A DNA stretch of 64,000 nucleotides from Leishmania donovani (GCF_000227135.1 NC_018255.1:444649-508648); one strand, 5' to 3'. Positions 31,184 through 41,579 are shown, counted from the stretch's first letter. Translations and numbers: made by a program. Notes: generated by a model not told the origin, from the letters alone.

Positions 31184-33121
31184 ATGTCTTTCCTCTACAT
31201 TGTCGCCACGGTGCTGTTCGCCCTGGCGGGCTATTTCTACTTCCAGCTGAACCGGCAGGCTTCCGGACGCTATGGCGCTGTGTCTGCCACCACCAATTCC
31301 AATGGCAAGAAGGTGCCTGGCGTGAGCGACGCCGCTGCCAGCGGCAGTAACGCAGTTGCGAAGGATCAGCAGGAGGTCACTGTCCTGTTTGGATCGCAGA
31401 CGGGCACGGCCGAGATGTTTGCCAAGACGCTGACCCGCGAGGGTACGAAGCTCGGCGTGCCTATCAAGGTGTGCGACCTCGACTGCTACGAGGCGTACAA
31501 CATGGAGTGCGAGCGCCTGGTCATTCTAATCTGCGCCACCTACGGCGAGGGTGAGCCGACCGACACAATGAAGAACTTCCACGACTGGATGATGGACGAG
31601 TGCCGCTCGCCAGGGGAGGAGCTGGCGAATGTCAAGTACGCGGTGTTCGGCCTGGGTGATCGTCAGTACAAGTACTTCTGCGAGGAGGGTATCGTCATGG
31701 ATAGCCGCTTCGAGGAGCTCGGGGCGCAGCGCATCTTTGGCCTTGGCTGCGGCGACTCGGGCAACGGACAGCTGGAGGAGCAGTTCGATGAGTGGTGCAA
31801 GGACCTCTGGCCCGCTGTCGGGCGTGCGCTGAACATCACTATCAAGGAGAACTCGGAAGAACCCGTGGAGCCACAGTGCCGAGTCAAGTACTGGGAGGAG
31901 GCCGAGGAACCGCTCGCGTTCCCCAAAACGGCTTCCGTGCTGGAGCCGACGCAACGCCTGCCGGTGTGGGTGCCCATCATCCGCAACGAAGAGCTGCTGC
32001 GCAATGCCGAGGGGCGCAGCACCCGCGCCATCGATTTCAGCATCAGCGACACCATCATCTCCTACCAAGCCGGCGATCACCTCGGCATCCTGCCGTGCAA
32101 CCCGGACGAGCTTGTCTCGCAGTACCTGCAGTCCCTCGGCATCTCAGACGAGGAGGCCGGCCGCGTCTTTTCCCTGCAGGACAAAAAGACCCTCAAGAAC
32201 GTCCTCCCAGCTCGTGTGTCGATGCGCACGGCGCTCAAGTGGTACATCGACCTCACCGGGCCCCCGAAGAAATCGACGTTGCGTGCCTTTGCTCATTGCT
32301 GCACCGACCCCGTCCAGAAAGAGGAGCTGCTGCGCATTCTACGCGTGAACCAGGACGCACAGAAGGAGTTCGCGAAACTATGCGGTAAGCTGCGCACCAT
32401 GCTAGGCTTCCTGCGCAAGTTCAACTCTGCCAAGGTGCCGCTGTCCTTTTTCCTCGAGCTCATGCCGCGCATCGCGCCCCGCTACTACTCTATCTCCTCC
32501 GACCTCCTTGCCACGCCGACCTTGGTGGGGACGACGGTCGGCATTGTCGATGGTGGACTGTGCACGAACATGCTTGCCAGGATGCAGGTGGGCGACAAGG
32601 TGCCCGTGTTTGTGCGTAAGTCCAACTTCCACCTCCCGATGCGGCACAAGGAGCGGCCGGTGGTAATGATTGGCGCCGGCACCGGTGTGGCGCCATTCAT
32701 TGGTTTCATTGCACGCCGTGGGGTCTGGAAGCAGAAAGGTACTGAACTCGGCAAGTCTATCCTCTTCTTTGGCTGCCGCCGGCATGACGAGGATCACATC
32801 TTCGAGGACTACTGCACGGAGGCACTCCACGAAGGGGTCCTGTCGGCGCTGGTGACCGCGTACAGTCGCGACCAAGCCCACAAGGTGTATGTCCAGCACC
32901 GGCTGAGGGAGCGGGGGGCGGAGATATGGGAAATGTTGGTATCTGGCGCGAACGTCTACATCTGCGGTGACGCGAGGCGCATGGCCAAGGACGTGGAGGC
33001 GGAGCTCAAGCGCATTGTGGAGGTGGAGGGCAAGATGCCGCGCGAGGCTGCTACCGAGTACATGAACGTGATGGAAAAGGAGGGGCGGTACCTAAAGGAT
33101 GTGTGGTCATCGACCTTGTAG
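31184..33121 (+). CDS. NADPH-cytochrome P450 reductase
   Basis: Diflavin reductase that passes electrons from NADPH through FAD and FMN to cytochrome P450s (in Leishmania, those of sterol synthesis). The 645-residue product has an N-terminal membrane anchor (about 4-22), a Ser/Ala linker, a flavodoxin FMN domain (about 64-210) starting VTVLFGSQTGTAEMF with CATYGEGEPTD and VFGLGDRQYKYF, the FAD-binding domain with R433-YYSISSD and the following GGLCTNML, and the NADPH domain with G497-AGTGVAPFIGF, FFGCRRHDEDHIF and YICGDARRMAKDVE. It ends YLKDVWSSTL, close to the usual DVWS end. Length is slightly below the 670-680 typical of animals. The first in-frame ATG is used. Two strong hairpins lie in its presumed 3' UTR. 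Confidence 0.96.
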   Translation: MSFLYIVATVLFALAGYFYFQLNRQASGRYGAVSATTNSNGKKVPGVSDAAASGSNAVAKDQQEVTVLFGSQTGTAEMFAKTLTREGTKLGVPIKVCDLDCYEAYNMECERLVILICATYGEGEPTDTMKNFHDWMMDECRSPGEELANVKYAVFGLGDRQYKYFCEEGIVMDSRFEELGAQRIFGLGCGDSGNGQLEEQFDEWCKDLWPAVGRALNITIKENSEEPVEPQCRVKYWEEAEEPLAFPKTASVLEPTQRLPVWVPIIRNEELLRNAEGRSTRAIDFSISDTIISYQAGDHLGILPCNPDELVSQYLQSLGISDEEAGRVFSLQDKKTLKNVLPARVSMRTALKWYIDLTGPPKKSTLRAFAHCCTDPVQKEELLRILRVNQDAQKEFAKLCGKLRTMLGFLRKFNSAKVPLSFFLELMPRIAPRYYSISSDLLATPTLVGTTVGIVDGGLCTNMLARMQVGDKVPVFVRKSNFHLPMRHKERPVVMIGAGTGVAPFIGFIARRGVWKQKGTELGKSILFFGCRRHDEDHIFEDYCTEALHEGVLSALVTAYSRDQAHKVYVQHRLRERGAEIWEMLVSGANVYICGDARRMAKDVEAELKRIVEVEGKMPREAATEYMNVMEKEGRYLKDVWSSTL

Positions 33122-33416
33122 GAAACCGCGGTGGAGCGGGAAAGAGAGAAGTACAGAAAGGCGAGAACATCATGAAGCAACACAGTTTTTCTTGAGAGAG
33201 CAATCGTGTGTACAGGCGCACCCGGAGGGAGCGACCGTCTCCGTATGAGGAGGCCTAGCGAGGCGGATACGCGGAGGGACGGGGGGGGGGCGAAGAAGGG
33301 CAAGGGCAAGCAAAGAGGCGATTGACGGATAGCGGTGTTCACCAGTGCAACTACCGGAGGCGAGAGGATGGTGCACGCTTTCGTTTCTGCGTCGATGACT
33401 TTTGCAGCGTCCTTGT

Positions 33417-33453
33417 CACAGATACTTCCGCCTCCCAGGCGGAAGTATCTGTG
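33417..33453 (+). repeat. Perfect inverted repeat, 17-bp arms, 3-base loop
   Basis: Left arm 33417-33433 (CACAGATACTTCCGCCT) is the exact reverse complement of right arm 33437-33453, with CCC between them. In RNA this is a 17-bp uninterrupted stem, far beyond chance for a spacer of this size. It lies about 300 bases after the P450 reductase stop, probably in its 3' UTR. Confidence 0.9.
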
Positions 33454-33920
33454 TCTGAAGATCGTGTGTGTGTGTGTGTGTTCTAACTTTTCTTTCTGTT
33501 CTTGTTCGAGATGTGGGGCCTCACTACCTTCCGTTTGACCGTATTCTTCCAAGTGCACGGTCCTGCCCCCTTCCCCTTTTCTTTCCGCGCACCCTCCGTT
33601 GAACTTCTCTCTCGTTCACCCCGTACGTCGTGCATGGCGTGTGTCGCGGCTGGTGGGCAAAGCAAACAATTTTTTTTTCCCGCCTCCCTCGTGCATCTCC
33701 GCCTTGCGTCTCTCGGTGATTTTCGGTGAACTTGTAAAGGTCACATGCACACGCACACTCATACACATAAACATACACATACGCATGCAAAGGAAATAAA
33801 GATGATACGAAGTCATCTATGTGCAGCAGGTGGGTCGTAACAGCCCCTGACATATCCAGTACAGTGCAGGAATGCCGCATGCACAGCGACTCAGAAACAC
33901 GCATCTCTGGTGTGGTGTGT

Positions 33921-33951
33921 GCAGGGGGCCTATGTTTGATAGGCCCCCTGC
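33921..33951 (+). repeat. Perfect inverted repeat, 13-bp arms, 5-base loop
   Basis: Left arm 33921-33933 (GCAGGGGGCCTAT) is the exact reverse complement of right arm 33939-33951, with GTTTG between them. The stem is very GC-rich and would be highly stable in RNA. It lies about 800 bases after the P450 reductase stop, 470 bases beyond the first hairpin; arm sequences of the two hairpins are unrelated. Confidence 0.9.
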
Positions 33952-34590
33952 TCATGTCTGCCTACCCTCCCTCTCTCTCTTCCATTCCTCGCCGGCTACG
34001 ATGCTTCAGTGACCCCAGGGACGTGAAAAGAGAGGAGGAGGGCGCGCGGGCGTGCACGCGGCCCACTATGAAGTTTACGCTCGTTTTTTATTGGCGAAAC
34101 AGTTGTAGGATGAGTGTCGCCTGCTGCTCTCCGGCCGGTGCCCCCCTCCCCTACTCACTGTCTCTGGAATGTGCATGTACGTGGAGGGGGGGCACGCGCA
34201 TAGCAGGGATACTCTTGCCGGGGATCAGTCGTACTCGACTCTGTGGGCCCGACACAGACTGCGCTCCTCTCTCTGAACAACAAAACGGCGCACTTCGTCG
34301 ATTTGTCGAGCCCCCTGATGTACTTGGTCTCCCCTCTCTCCGTCTCGCTCGCCTTTCGCACATCTGTTGTTGTTCGTGTTTGAGTCATGCGTCTGTGTGG
34401 CACATGCTCAGGTGGTGCGTCGTCCCCCCGCCGCACCCCCCTCCTACATTCTCTCTATCGAAGCCTTGCACGAGAACCCTCCCCCACCCCTCCTACCCCC
34501 AATACAGCCAAGCGCACATATAGATAGCCCCTCCACCACTCATCACGTGTATCATCATTCCTACCTGTCTTCTCCTCATCCCTCCCCCTT

Positions 34591-34592
34591 AG
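34591..34592 (+). promoter_or_regulatory. Possible trans-splice acceptor AG for BILBO1-like gene
   Basis: AG directly after a long T/C-rich run (34555-34590), only two bases before ATG 34595. If used, the leader would be almost absent; upstream AGs are alternatives. Confidence 0.35.
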
Positions 34593-34594
34593 CC

Positions 34595-35911
34595 ATGTCC
34601 TTCACGTTGATGGCCTGCACCGATATTCGAGGGCAGAAGGTGAACGTTGAGCTCCCCTTTGAGCAGCCGCCCTCCTCGATGGAAGCGCTGCGCTCTACCC
34701 TCGAGCATCTGTTCCGTCGAGAGGAGGAGGCGATCAAATACTCGATGGGATACACAGACATGCGCGCGTGCGAGCCCTTCACGATCAACCGCCTGCAGCG
34801 CTACGACGACGACTCGCAGAGCTGGGCAGATGTCACATCCATTGACGTGCTCCAAACATACGACCAGCTCTACCTGTTTCGCAAGAACAGCACCAAGGCC
34901 GACATCTCCACCCAGCGGGAGCTGCCACCGCCGAGGATGTCGGAGTTCTTCTACGACCCGGCTGCCCCTGGGCCCTTTCACACGCCATGCGGGTCATCGC
35001 GCGTGAACGAGAACGGCACCGCAGCCGCTTTGGCGCCCACCAGCGGTGGCTACGGCGGGACTGCCTCACCGAGCCAGGCACGTCCCAGCGCTGGAAGTAG
35101 TCCCTACAGGGTCGGTGGTGCCTCTGACTCCGCGACAGCAGCACAGCCTCCCGAGAGCCCCCCCGAAGCCGACCCTTACCAGGCGTCAGCGCCGCCGCCT
35201 ACGTCTGCCGCGGCACTGCCGACACCACCGCCGTCGTCGTCCTTCTACTACAAGGAGCGCACCACACCGGAGCGGGTGGAGTACCTCTTCAGCCTCGGCA
35301 GCCAGCACAACGATAGCGTCGCTCTCACAGAAAAGGCGTTTGAGCACATTTTTCGCATGGCCAGCGTTGCCTTCCCGGTCGAGGTTCTGCAGGACCTCTT
35401 CGACCACTTCGCCACACGCGGTGATGGTGGTGTGGGTACGGCGACCATGAGTCAGGTGGGCTTTCAAGAGTTCGCCACGTACTTCCCGGTCCTGGTAAAC
35501 ATAGCCTACCAGCGCATCACAAACCGAAATCGTGAGGAGGCGATTCGCGCCGCGCAGCTCGACAACGCAAAGCAGGTAAAACACGCGCGGCGCCAGCTGC
35601 AGGAATTGGAGGCCCGGCTCGAAGCCGCACGCAAGGAGGTGCAGCAGGCCGAGCAGCACGAGGCTCGCCTGCAGGAGGACCTCTACGATATTAGCATGCA
35701 GCGTGATCCGGAGTACTGCCAAGACGAGCAGAAGCTTCTGGACAAGGAGGTGAGCGTCTTCAAGTACCGTGAGCGACTGTCCCGCGAGGAACGCGACTAT
35801 GAGAGGCTAGCCATCGAGCGACGGAAGCGCGCTGTGGCAGCCTCTGCGCGTGCCCGGTCTCACTCCCCACAAGGGGCGTACGACCGGAACCGATATGGGC
35901 CCCGTGGTTAG
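34595..35911 (+). CDS. BILBO1 N-terminal-domain, EF-hand-like, coiled-coil protein
   Basis: A 438-residue cytoskeletal-type protein. The first 105 residues (MSFTLMACTDIRGQKVNVEL onward, with ending TYDQLYLFRKNS) have the look of the ubiquitin-like N-terminal domain of BILBO1, the flagellar pocket collar protein of trypanosomes: a start of hydrophobic strand, KVNxEL, a basic-aromatic stretch, then Y-D-D-xSQxWxD and Q-LYxF. Next is a Pro/Ser/Ala-rich disordered linker (about 112-225), an EF-hand-like helical region (about 228-315, with TPERVEYLFSLG and LQDLFDHFATRGDGG, but no canonical 12-residue calcium loop), then a charged coiled coil (about 318-425) and a basic tail. BILBO1 itself is longer (about 590 residues), so this is more likely a paralogue or relative. 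I start it at ATG 34595; upstream frame to 34367 has no good start. Confidence 0.82.
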   Translation: MSFTLMACTDIRGQKVNVELPFEQPPSSMEALRSTLEHLFRREEEAIKYSMGYTDMRACEPFTINRLQRYDDDSQSWADVTSIDVLQTYDQLYLFRKNSTKADISTQRELPPPRMSEFFYDPAAPGPFHTPCGSSRVNENGTAAALAPTSGGYGGTASPSQARPSAGSSPYRVGGASDSATAAQPPESPPEADPYQASAPPPTSAAALPTPPPSSSFYYKERTTPERVEYLFSLGSQHNDSVALTEKAFEHIFRMASVAFPVEVLQDLFDHFATRGDGGVGTATMSQVGFQEFATYFPVLVNIAYQRITNRNREEAIRAAQLDNAKQVKHARRQLQELEARLEAARKEVQQAEQHEARLQEDLYDISMQRDPEYCQDEQKLLDKEVSVFKYRERLSREERDYERLAIERRKRAVAASARARSHSPQGAYDRNRYGPRG

Positions 35912-36989
35912 AATGGTGTTTTCTTGCCACCGCAGTCGAAGTCCCGGCACACGCGCAACGAAAAGAAACTGTGTAGCCACAGGAAAGCGGTAGAACAAGG
36001 TTCGTGCTACACTGGTGACGGGGCTGGGGGTGCAGATGCGCGAAAAGCAACATGCGCGTAATGCGTTTCTCTCGTAGTACACCGCCACCACCAACACACA
36101 CACACACAACTACTGCGACTCTTACAGCGTGTATTTGTACGTCTGTATGCGTTTGTATTTTAAGCCGGTGTGGGTGTGCGGGTGTGTGTGCGCGCATGCT
36201 TGTATATGTATCTGTGCATCTCCCTACGTGTGAGATACCCCCGCACAGGCACATATACGCATCATAGACAAGGCACACACGCGCGCACACACACTGTCAG
36301 CGAGGTCGAGCATCTCATGTGCTGCAAACGCAGCCACACACATGCACACAGAACCAAGACGGAAGGGCCGAACTGGGAAGGGGAGGTGATGAAGGATAGT
36401 CGTGGCAGCCGTGAGAAAGGAAATAAAGGGAAAGAAGGAAAGGGGGAGGGTGGTGCATGATGCGTTCTGGCGCACACTCTTTTCCTTTTCTTCCCCCTTC
36501 GCCCCCAGTATGAAGGAGAGACAGAAGTGGAACGATAAGAATCGCTCTCGCCTTTTCAGCTGTCAACGGCAACAACATCGGCTACTAGGCAAGACGTCGA
36601 GACTCGCTTGAAAATGCACCGGCACGGCGCCATGTCGGTTCTTTTTGGGGGGAGGGGGAGGCTCCCTCTCCTCTCTCTCCTCCTCAGAGCTGTGACCGTG
36701 AATGACGACTTCGATGCGCGCATGGTGTTCTTCGCTCTTGCGGGAGGTCTGCGAGGCACATTTTTGGTCGGTGCGTCTGCACAATCGACTCCTCACTCGC
36801 CCTCGGCTCTCCCTTGCCGCGGCATTGTCCATGCACGTAGACGTCTGACGACTGCCACCTTCATCACACTCTCCGCTACACGCACACGCGCAGACACCGG
36901 CGCACAGCTGAAGGCCGCACAGAAAGAAAACACACAATATTTTCCGCCTCCCCCTGACTGTTTTTCGCTTTTTTTCCTATATTACCGTC
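35912..36989. other. Spacer between BILBO1-like and 36990 genes
   Basis: About 1.1 kb, no supported gene. (CA)-rich segments at 36094-36108 and 36270-36294, a purine-rich stretch at 36360-36455 that ends in a short TGGTGCATGATG, and pyrimidine patches at 36480-36505 and 36655-36690. Nothing else recognised. Confidence 0.6.
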
Positions 36990-39900
36990 ATGCCGTTTGA
37001 CACTGTAGGGGGGCTGCCCCCAATGCCGACGCACGCGAGAGGCGCCACTCTGTACCATCCCCGGCAGCCTCAGATGCTAATGGTCAAGCGCGCTGCTCGG
37101 CCGCGTGCAGCAGCAGCCGCCTCGGCAACACTGCGATCCTCGTTCTATCTGTTCGGGAAATCCGGTGACTGTAGTGAAAGTGGTGAGGAGAGCGACGGTG
37201 TAGTACCACCAATGTCGGGGCCGGGCTCATCACCCAAGGCGCTCGTGCCTTATGCGTCCAACAATGCCCTGCCCCCAAACCCTTGGCGGCAACGAACAAC
37301 CGTGGATGACTTGGAGAGGGCGCAACGCCGAAACGCCCGCGGTGTCGCACAGTTCAGGCCTGTCCTGCAAGCCGGTGGAGAGACCTCAGACAGCCCATTG
37401 AGTGAATCGAAGCCGCTGCTGGAGCCGTACCTCTACGCGCAAGACCTGGCGCGAGCTGCAACCGTGGATACATGGCACTTGCGCCGCAGCCGATACTTGC
37501 AACGACTTCGAAACGGTGCCACCACTTCGCGGGAGGTGGGTGTGGCTGACGGCGGCCCCCGGTGCCACTCTAGCCACCTTGACACTGGGATGTCTGCCTT
37601 GCCGAGACTTGGCAGCGGTGATGACTACCCCACTAACACGCGTCATAGTCTGAACGCGGCTGAAAAGAACGCCCTCGACAGTCTCCGAACCCGCACATCA
37701 TCCACAACACCGACAACGCTGCCGCTTCTCGCTCCACCCTCACCGGTGGAGTCAGCCGAGATCACGAAGGAGTCCGCCGTCAGCCGAACTGACGCCAGTG
37801 CATCCGGGTGGCGAATGAGGAGCGGCGCCAACGGCGCCCCTCCGCTGCTCAGCGGAGCAAACCCAAATGTGCTGGCGGTGCGCTGCCTCTTTCAGGCAGC
37901 CCGCATGGAAGCTGCAGCTGCTGCGGCTGGCAACGCCGACTGGGCGGTGCCGTCGTTCCCAGAGCCTGCTGATGAGGTTGTGTCCTCTCTCTCCGCGCAG
38001 AACACGAGCGAGAGTCACCGGTGGCAGCCGCGCGCGTCGCTGACTCACAAGCCGACAGGGGCACGCCTCAAGGGCCATGCAGACGTCATGCCCTCGGACT
38101 ATAGGGATGCTGTCGGCCCGGAAGTCGACACCGACACGTTCCCAAATGTTGCCGCTGCTTCCGGTGCTGCCAGCGCCGCGCCTCTGGGATTGCTGGGCAA
38201 CTGGTTCATTGACGACGCCACATGCGCGTTCTTTGGCTGCTGGGACACCGATCGCAACGAGGAGGAGCTCGCGAAGACCTCCCATTCTACGGTGGCGCCA
38301 CCGTCAGAGCACGGCGTGGCCGACATCCTGCGCGATCGAATGCAGCAAAGGGTGGCCACCTTTACTTCCTCTTCAAAGTACACGCTGGATGAGCCTCCCA
38401 TGGCAGCGAAGACACACGCGATTCTGGGAAAAGCTCGGCTGGCCACCAACACATCCACGCAGGCCCTTCTCATCGAAGCAGCAAGGTCGGAGAGACGCTC
38501 ACGAGCCGCAGCCGGCGCCGAGGCATGGCCGGCACAGCCGGCGTCTGCAACATCTCAGAATCTTTTGCGAGCGATGCGGCGGCTTCTCTATGCGGAGGAG
38601 TACGAGCGCGGCCTGCTGAGCCAGCTTGCCCAGCAGTCCTCTCCGACGCGTTGGTACTCGACGCTGCTGCCGAACGGCAAAGACGGCATTCGCTTCCGCC
38701 TCCTCATTCCACCGACCATGGCCGATGACGTAGCGGTGCATGACCGCCTCTACGGCGCCATACGGCGCGCTTCGCAGGCGATTGCGCAACCTCGTCGCGA
38801 CGCGGCTGCAGCAGAGGCAGCCCGCCGCCGCGCACCTCTGCCCGTGCTCGACAAGAGGAGCATCGACCATTCCTTCTGTGCCGCTGACGACGCACAGGTC
38901 ATGGTGGAGAGGGCCGGTGCCGAGAAGACGCTTCTGTTTAAAAGATGGACCAGCCTCCACGAAAACCTCTCCGCCCAGCTCCGCCTCTTCACCGAGGAGG
39001 TGGAGCAGCGTCGCAGGCTGCTAGGCGAGTTCCTTTCTTGCAAGCACCCTTTCCCATGCATGTGCCTCAGCTGCGATCTGGAGGTACTCGCCATGTCAGC
39101 CGTGCAGCTGGAGCCCACAGTGAAACCCGCCTGCTGGTACGCCTCGGTTGTGCTCAGTCGCCACAAGGACGTATTGCAGAAGGAGCTGTTGGCACGTTAC
39201 CGTGCGGAGCGTCATCGCCTCTACGACCTCTTCAAGGTGGAGTTCAGCGCGCTACACACCTACAAGAAACTCGTGTCGGATGAGGCGCGTCGGTTTAGGC
39301 AGATGATACGGTATCATGAGTTTTGCCTCCGTGCGGCAGCGTCGCGCAAATGCGAGCCGCAGCAGCCGCTCAGCGAAGACTTGCCACCGGCCGATGTTGT
39401 GACGCCAAGACCCTCCTCTGCTGGCTCCACCGCACTCACGCCGGAGCAGACGGCGCTGCTGGAAGTCTTTGACAAGTCTGCAGCTGCGCCTCCGATGCAT
39501 GCACACTTGCTCCACCGCGGTGGCGCGCGCATGTGGCGGTTGCGGCAGCGTCGACTGCGCTGCTGCGCCGCCTTCGACTCCCCTTTCTTCTCGTATCTGC
39601 TGTACACAGAAGTCCTGACGACCGTCGCCGCAGAGGAGGAGGTGCGCACCATGCGGATGGCGTCAGAGACGGCCGAGCGCGCGGAGCTGAAGGCGTCTAT
39701 GATGGCCGAGGAGCCGTTTGTCCGCCTCAGTGAGAGCGAGCGGCGAGCCCGCGTACGGATAAGCGCGCAGCGGGATGAAGCGTACAACGCCTTGTGCGCT
39801 GGGCCTTTCGTCGAGCTGCAGGCGGCCCACGCGGCAGAGCTGCAAACAGCACAGGTTGCGGCGTACGCCAAGTCGTGCGAGGAGGCCCGGCAGAGCTTCG

Positions 39901-40445
39901 TGGTCGCTGCGGTGGCGGAGAAGGTGGCAGCCGAGGTGGGGGAAATGAACTGGTACCGCCAGTTTGTGTTCGAAATGCGACAGCGCTCCTTGACCCTGTT
40001 GGTCGCCGGCCGCTCTGCCGCGCAGGCGACGGCGGCGTCGCGGGAGTGGTTAGGCCGTCAGCAGCACGTGTCACTGTTTAACAGCGAGCAACGATTGCGC
40101 GACCGCGTTGCGCTGGTGGAGGAGCCGGATGCGCGTGTGCGCATAACGGCGGCTGCCGAAGCGTCTTTGAGGCACGCACGCAAGCGCGAAACTTGTCGAT
40201 TGAGCGAGGAGGCGGCGGACATGCGAAGGGCTGTGCAGCGTCTTGCGGAGTCGGCTCAGCGCGCACACGATGCGGAGGAGGCGGCCGTACGCGCACAGCT
40301 GCAGCGGGAGGAGCGTGCGGCGGATCCGAGCAAGCGCCCCAGCGCCAAGATGCGAGCCGACACCGTGAACTCCTTTTTCAGGATGACAGCAGAGATTGAG
40401 GAGGACTTCGATGCGTTCTTGCCAAGTCTCGGCAGTGACTCGTGA
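36990..40445 (+). CDS. Large hypothetical protein, 1151 aa, helical C-terminus
   Basis: I do not recognise this protein. The first 500 residues are mostly low-complexity (Ser, Ala, Pro, Arg) with a few ordered patches such as the one at about 385-430 (LLGNWFIDDATCAFFGCWD). From about 525 on it is richer in helix, including LLRAMRRLLYAEEYERGLLS and RWYSTLLPNGKDGIRFRLLI. Near residue 684-699 is a compact cysteine cluster, CKHPFPCMCLSCDLE, which could bind metal but lacks partner cysteines. The last 350 residues are long Ala/Glu/Arg-rich helices, likely coiled coil, ending in an acidic EIEEDFDAFLPSLGSDS. No membrane segment. Such architecture is common among trypanosomatid cytoskeletal proteins, so a structural role is a guess. 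ATG 36990 is the first in frame and third positions are strongly G/C from there on. Confidence 0.85.
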   Translation: MPFDTVGGLPPMPTHARGATLYHPRQPQMLMVKRAARPRAAAAASATLRSSFYLFGKSGDCSESGEESDGVVPPMSGPGSSPKALVPYASNNALPPNPWRQRTTVDDLERAQRRNARGVAQFRPVLQAGGETSDSPLSESKPLLEPYLYAQDLARAATVDTWHLRRSRYLQRLRNGATTSREVGVADGGPRCHSSHLDTGMSALPRLGSGDDYPTNTRHSLNAAEKNALDSLRTRTSSTTPTTLPLLAPPSPVESAEITKESAVSRTDASASGWRMRSGANGAPPLLSGANPNVLAVRCLFQAARMEAAAAAAGNADWAVPSFPEPADEVVSSLSAQNTSESHRWQPRASLTHKPTGARLKGHADVMPSDYRDAVGPEVDTDTFPNVAAASGAASAAPLGLLGNWFIDDATCAFFGCWDTDRNEEELAKTSHSTVAPPSEHGVADILRDRMQQRVATFTSSSKYTLDEPPMAAKTHAILGKARLATNTSTQALLIEAARSERRSRAAAGAEAWPAQPASATSQNLLRAMRRLLYAEEYERGLLSQLAQQSSPTRWYSTLLPNGKDGIRFRLLIPPTMADDVAVHDRLYGAIRRASQAIAQPRRDAAAAEAARRRAPLPVLDKRSIDHSFCAADDAQVMVERAGAEKTLLFKRWTSLHENLSAQLRLFTEEVEQRRRLLGEFLSCKHPFPCMCLSCDLEVLAMSAVQLEPTVKPACWYASVVLSRHKDVLQKELLARYRAERHRLYDLFKVEFSALHTYKKLVSDEARRFRQMIRYHEFCLRAAASRKCEPQQPLSEDLPPADVVTPRPSSAGSTALTPEQTALLEVFDKSAAAPPMHAHLLHRGGARMWRLRQRRLRCCAAFDSPFFSYLLYTEVLTTVAAEEEVRTMRMASETAERAELKASMMAEEPFVRLSESERRARVRISAQRDEAYNALCAGPFVELQAAHAAELQTAQVAAYAKSCEEARQSFVVAAVAEKVAAEVGEMNWYRQFVFEMRQRSLTLLVAGRSAAQATAASREWLGRQQHVSLFNSEQRLRDRVALVEEPDARVRITAAAEASLRHARKRETCRLSEEAADMRRAVQRLAESAQRAHDAEEAAVRAQLQREERAADPSKRPSAKMRADTVNSFFRMTAEIEEDFDAFLPSLGSDS

Positions 40446-41579
40446 GTGTCTGCGCTTCCACAAAACAGCGCGGTGCCTTTTCCACGCCCTTATATGTGTT
40501 TGATGTAAAGCAAGCGCGCCCCAAGCGCGCTATCGTTCTCTCTGTCTCCGTGTTCTTTTTCATTTCAATGCTTGGGGCGGTGCTGATGCCCATCTGTGGA
40601 GCACTCGTTCTCTGCTTCGACTGCCCCATTGAAAATGTTTGTTTGTTTGGCTGTTTCGTGTGCTTTTCGTAGCCGCCGTGGCCACCTCTCCTGCTGCGGT
40701 CGCTCCTTCTTCCTTTCTGTTAACCCACTGCTGTGTTCTTTCCCTGGTGGCCATCGCCTGCGCTCTCATGTATACACACATACATATATATATATGTATG
40801 CTCTTTGTTGTTGTTCGAATGACGTGGCCGCACCGCATCAAACATGTCATGTATCTCCCTTGTATGTGTGCACGCTGGACCCTTTCCTTCTCCCTCTCTC
40901 CACATACGCGCATGCGCAGCGCACTTCGTGGATGACGACATCAACACGTGACAAGGACTTGGAAAAAAAAGCAAAAAGATAGCGACATCACGGAACTGGA
41001 CACCACCTCCTCGCCAACTGCAATGCTTATAGGCGTCGGCGATGGTCGTTGCATCGGGTGCCGAAACACGACATGGTGCTTGCTGATTCCTGTCTGCAGC
41101 ATCCGCGTGGCAGCAACGAAAGGAGCACGTACACGGCAGACGATCGAAGCATGTTTATGAACCCTAACATGTGCCGTCCGAGACCGTCTCTCACTGCCCG
41201 CTCTTGTCTGGGCAGGCCCTCTCTCGCATCTCCTCCCCATTTGGAGGGCTCCTTCCCTTCTTTTTCCTGCCCACCTACCCCACATCCTGCGCTACTCTTT
41301 GTTTTTGTTGTTTTCCTCTCTTCTCTGGGTGCTGCACTGCATGACGCGCAGCAGCCACAGTTGCCTCGACAGTGGGTTTGGAGGACGACAGGGAAGAAGA
41401 GGAAGAGGAGAGGAAAGGCGCGCGTCAGTCCGCTGTGCGCCATCACTCCTCTTCGCGCCAATCACGCTTGCTACCTCCCGTCTGCATGGCACAGAATCGC
41501 CAGAATTCGCGGCCCTGCCGTGAATCAGCCGAGCTGAACCGTTTCACGGAAACAAGAGGAAAAACGGAGGCCGAACACA
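40446..41579. other. Spacer between 36990 and DnaJ genes
   Basis: About 1.1 kb without supported gene. An (AT)n-like stretch at 40782-40797, A8 run at 40963-40970, a purine-rich run at 41390-41420. Nothing else recognised. Confidence 0.55.

Larger units (their letters stand above)
33122..34594. other. Spacer after P450 reductase, with hairpins
   Basis: About 1.5 kb with no supported gene. It holds the two inverted repeats listed separately (33417-33453 and 33921-33951), (TG)n at 33465-33481, a G10 run near 33281-33290, and from about 34430 to 34590 a C/T-rich region leading to the next gene. Confidence 0.65.

Noticed and set aside
34367..34594. N-terminal extension of the BILBO1-like protein
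   Set aside because: The frame is open upstream but the sequence is proline/serine-rich leader and the pyrimidine tract runs right up to ATG 34595.
36614..37000. Open frame overlapping the start of the 36990 gene
   Set aside because: It ends just inside the real gene and lies in its leader; composition is spacer-like.
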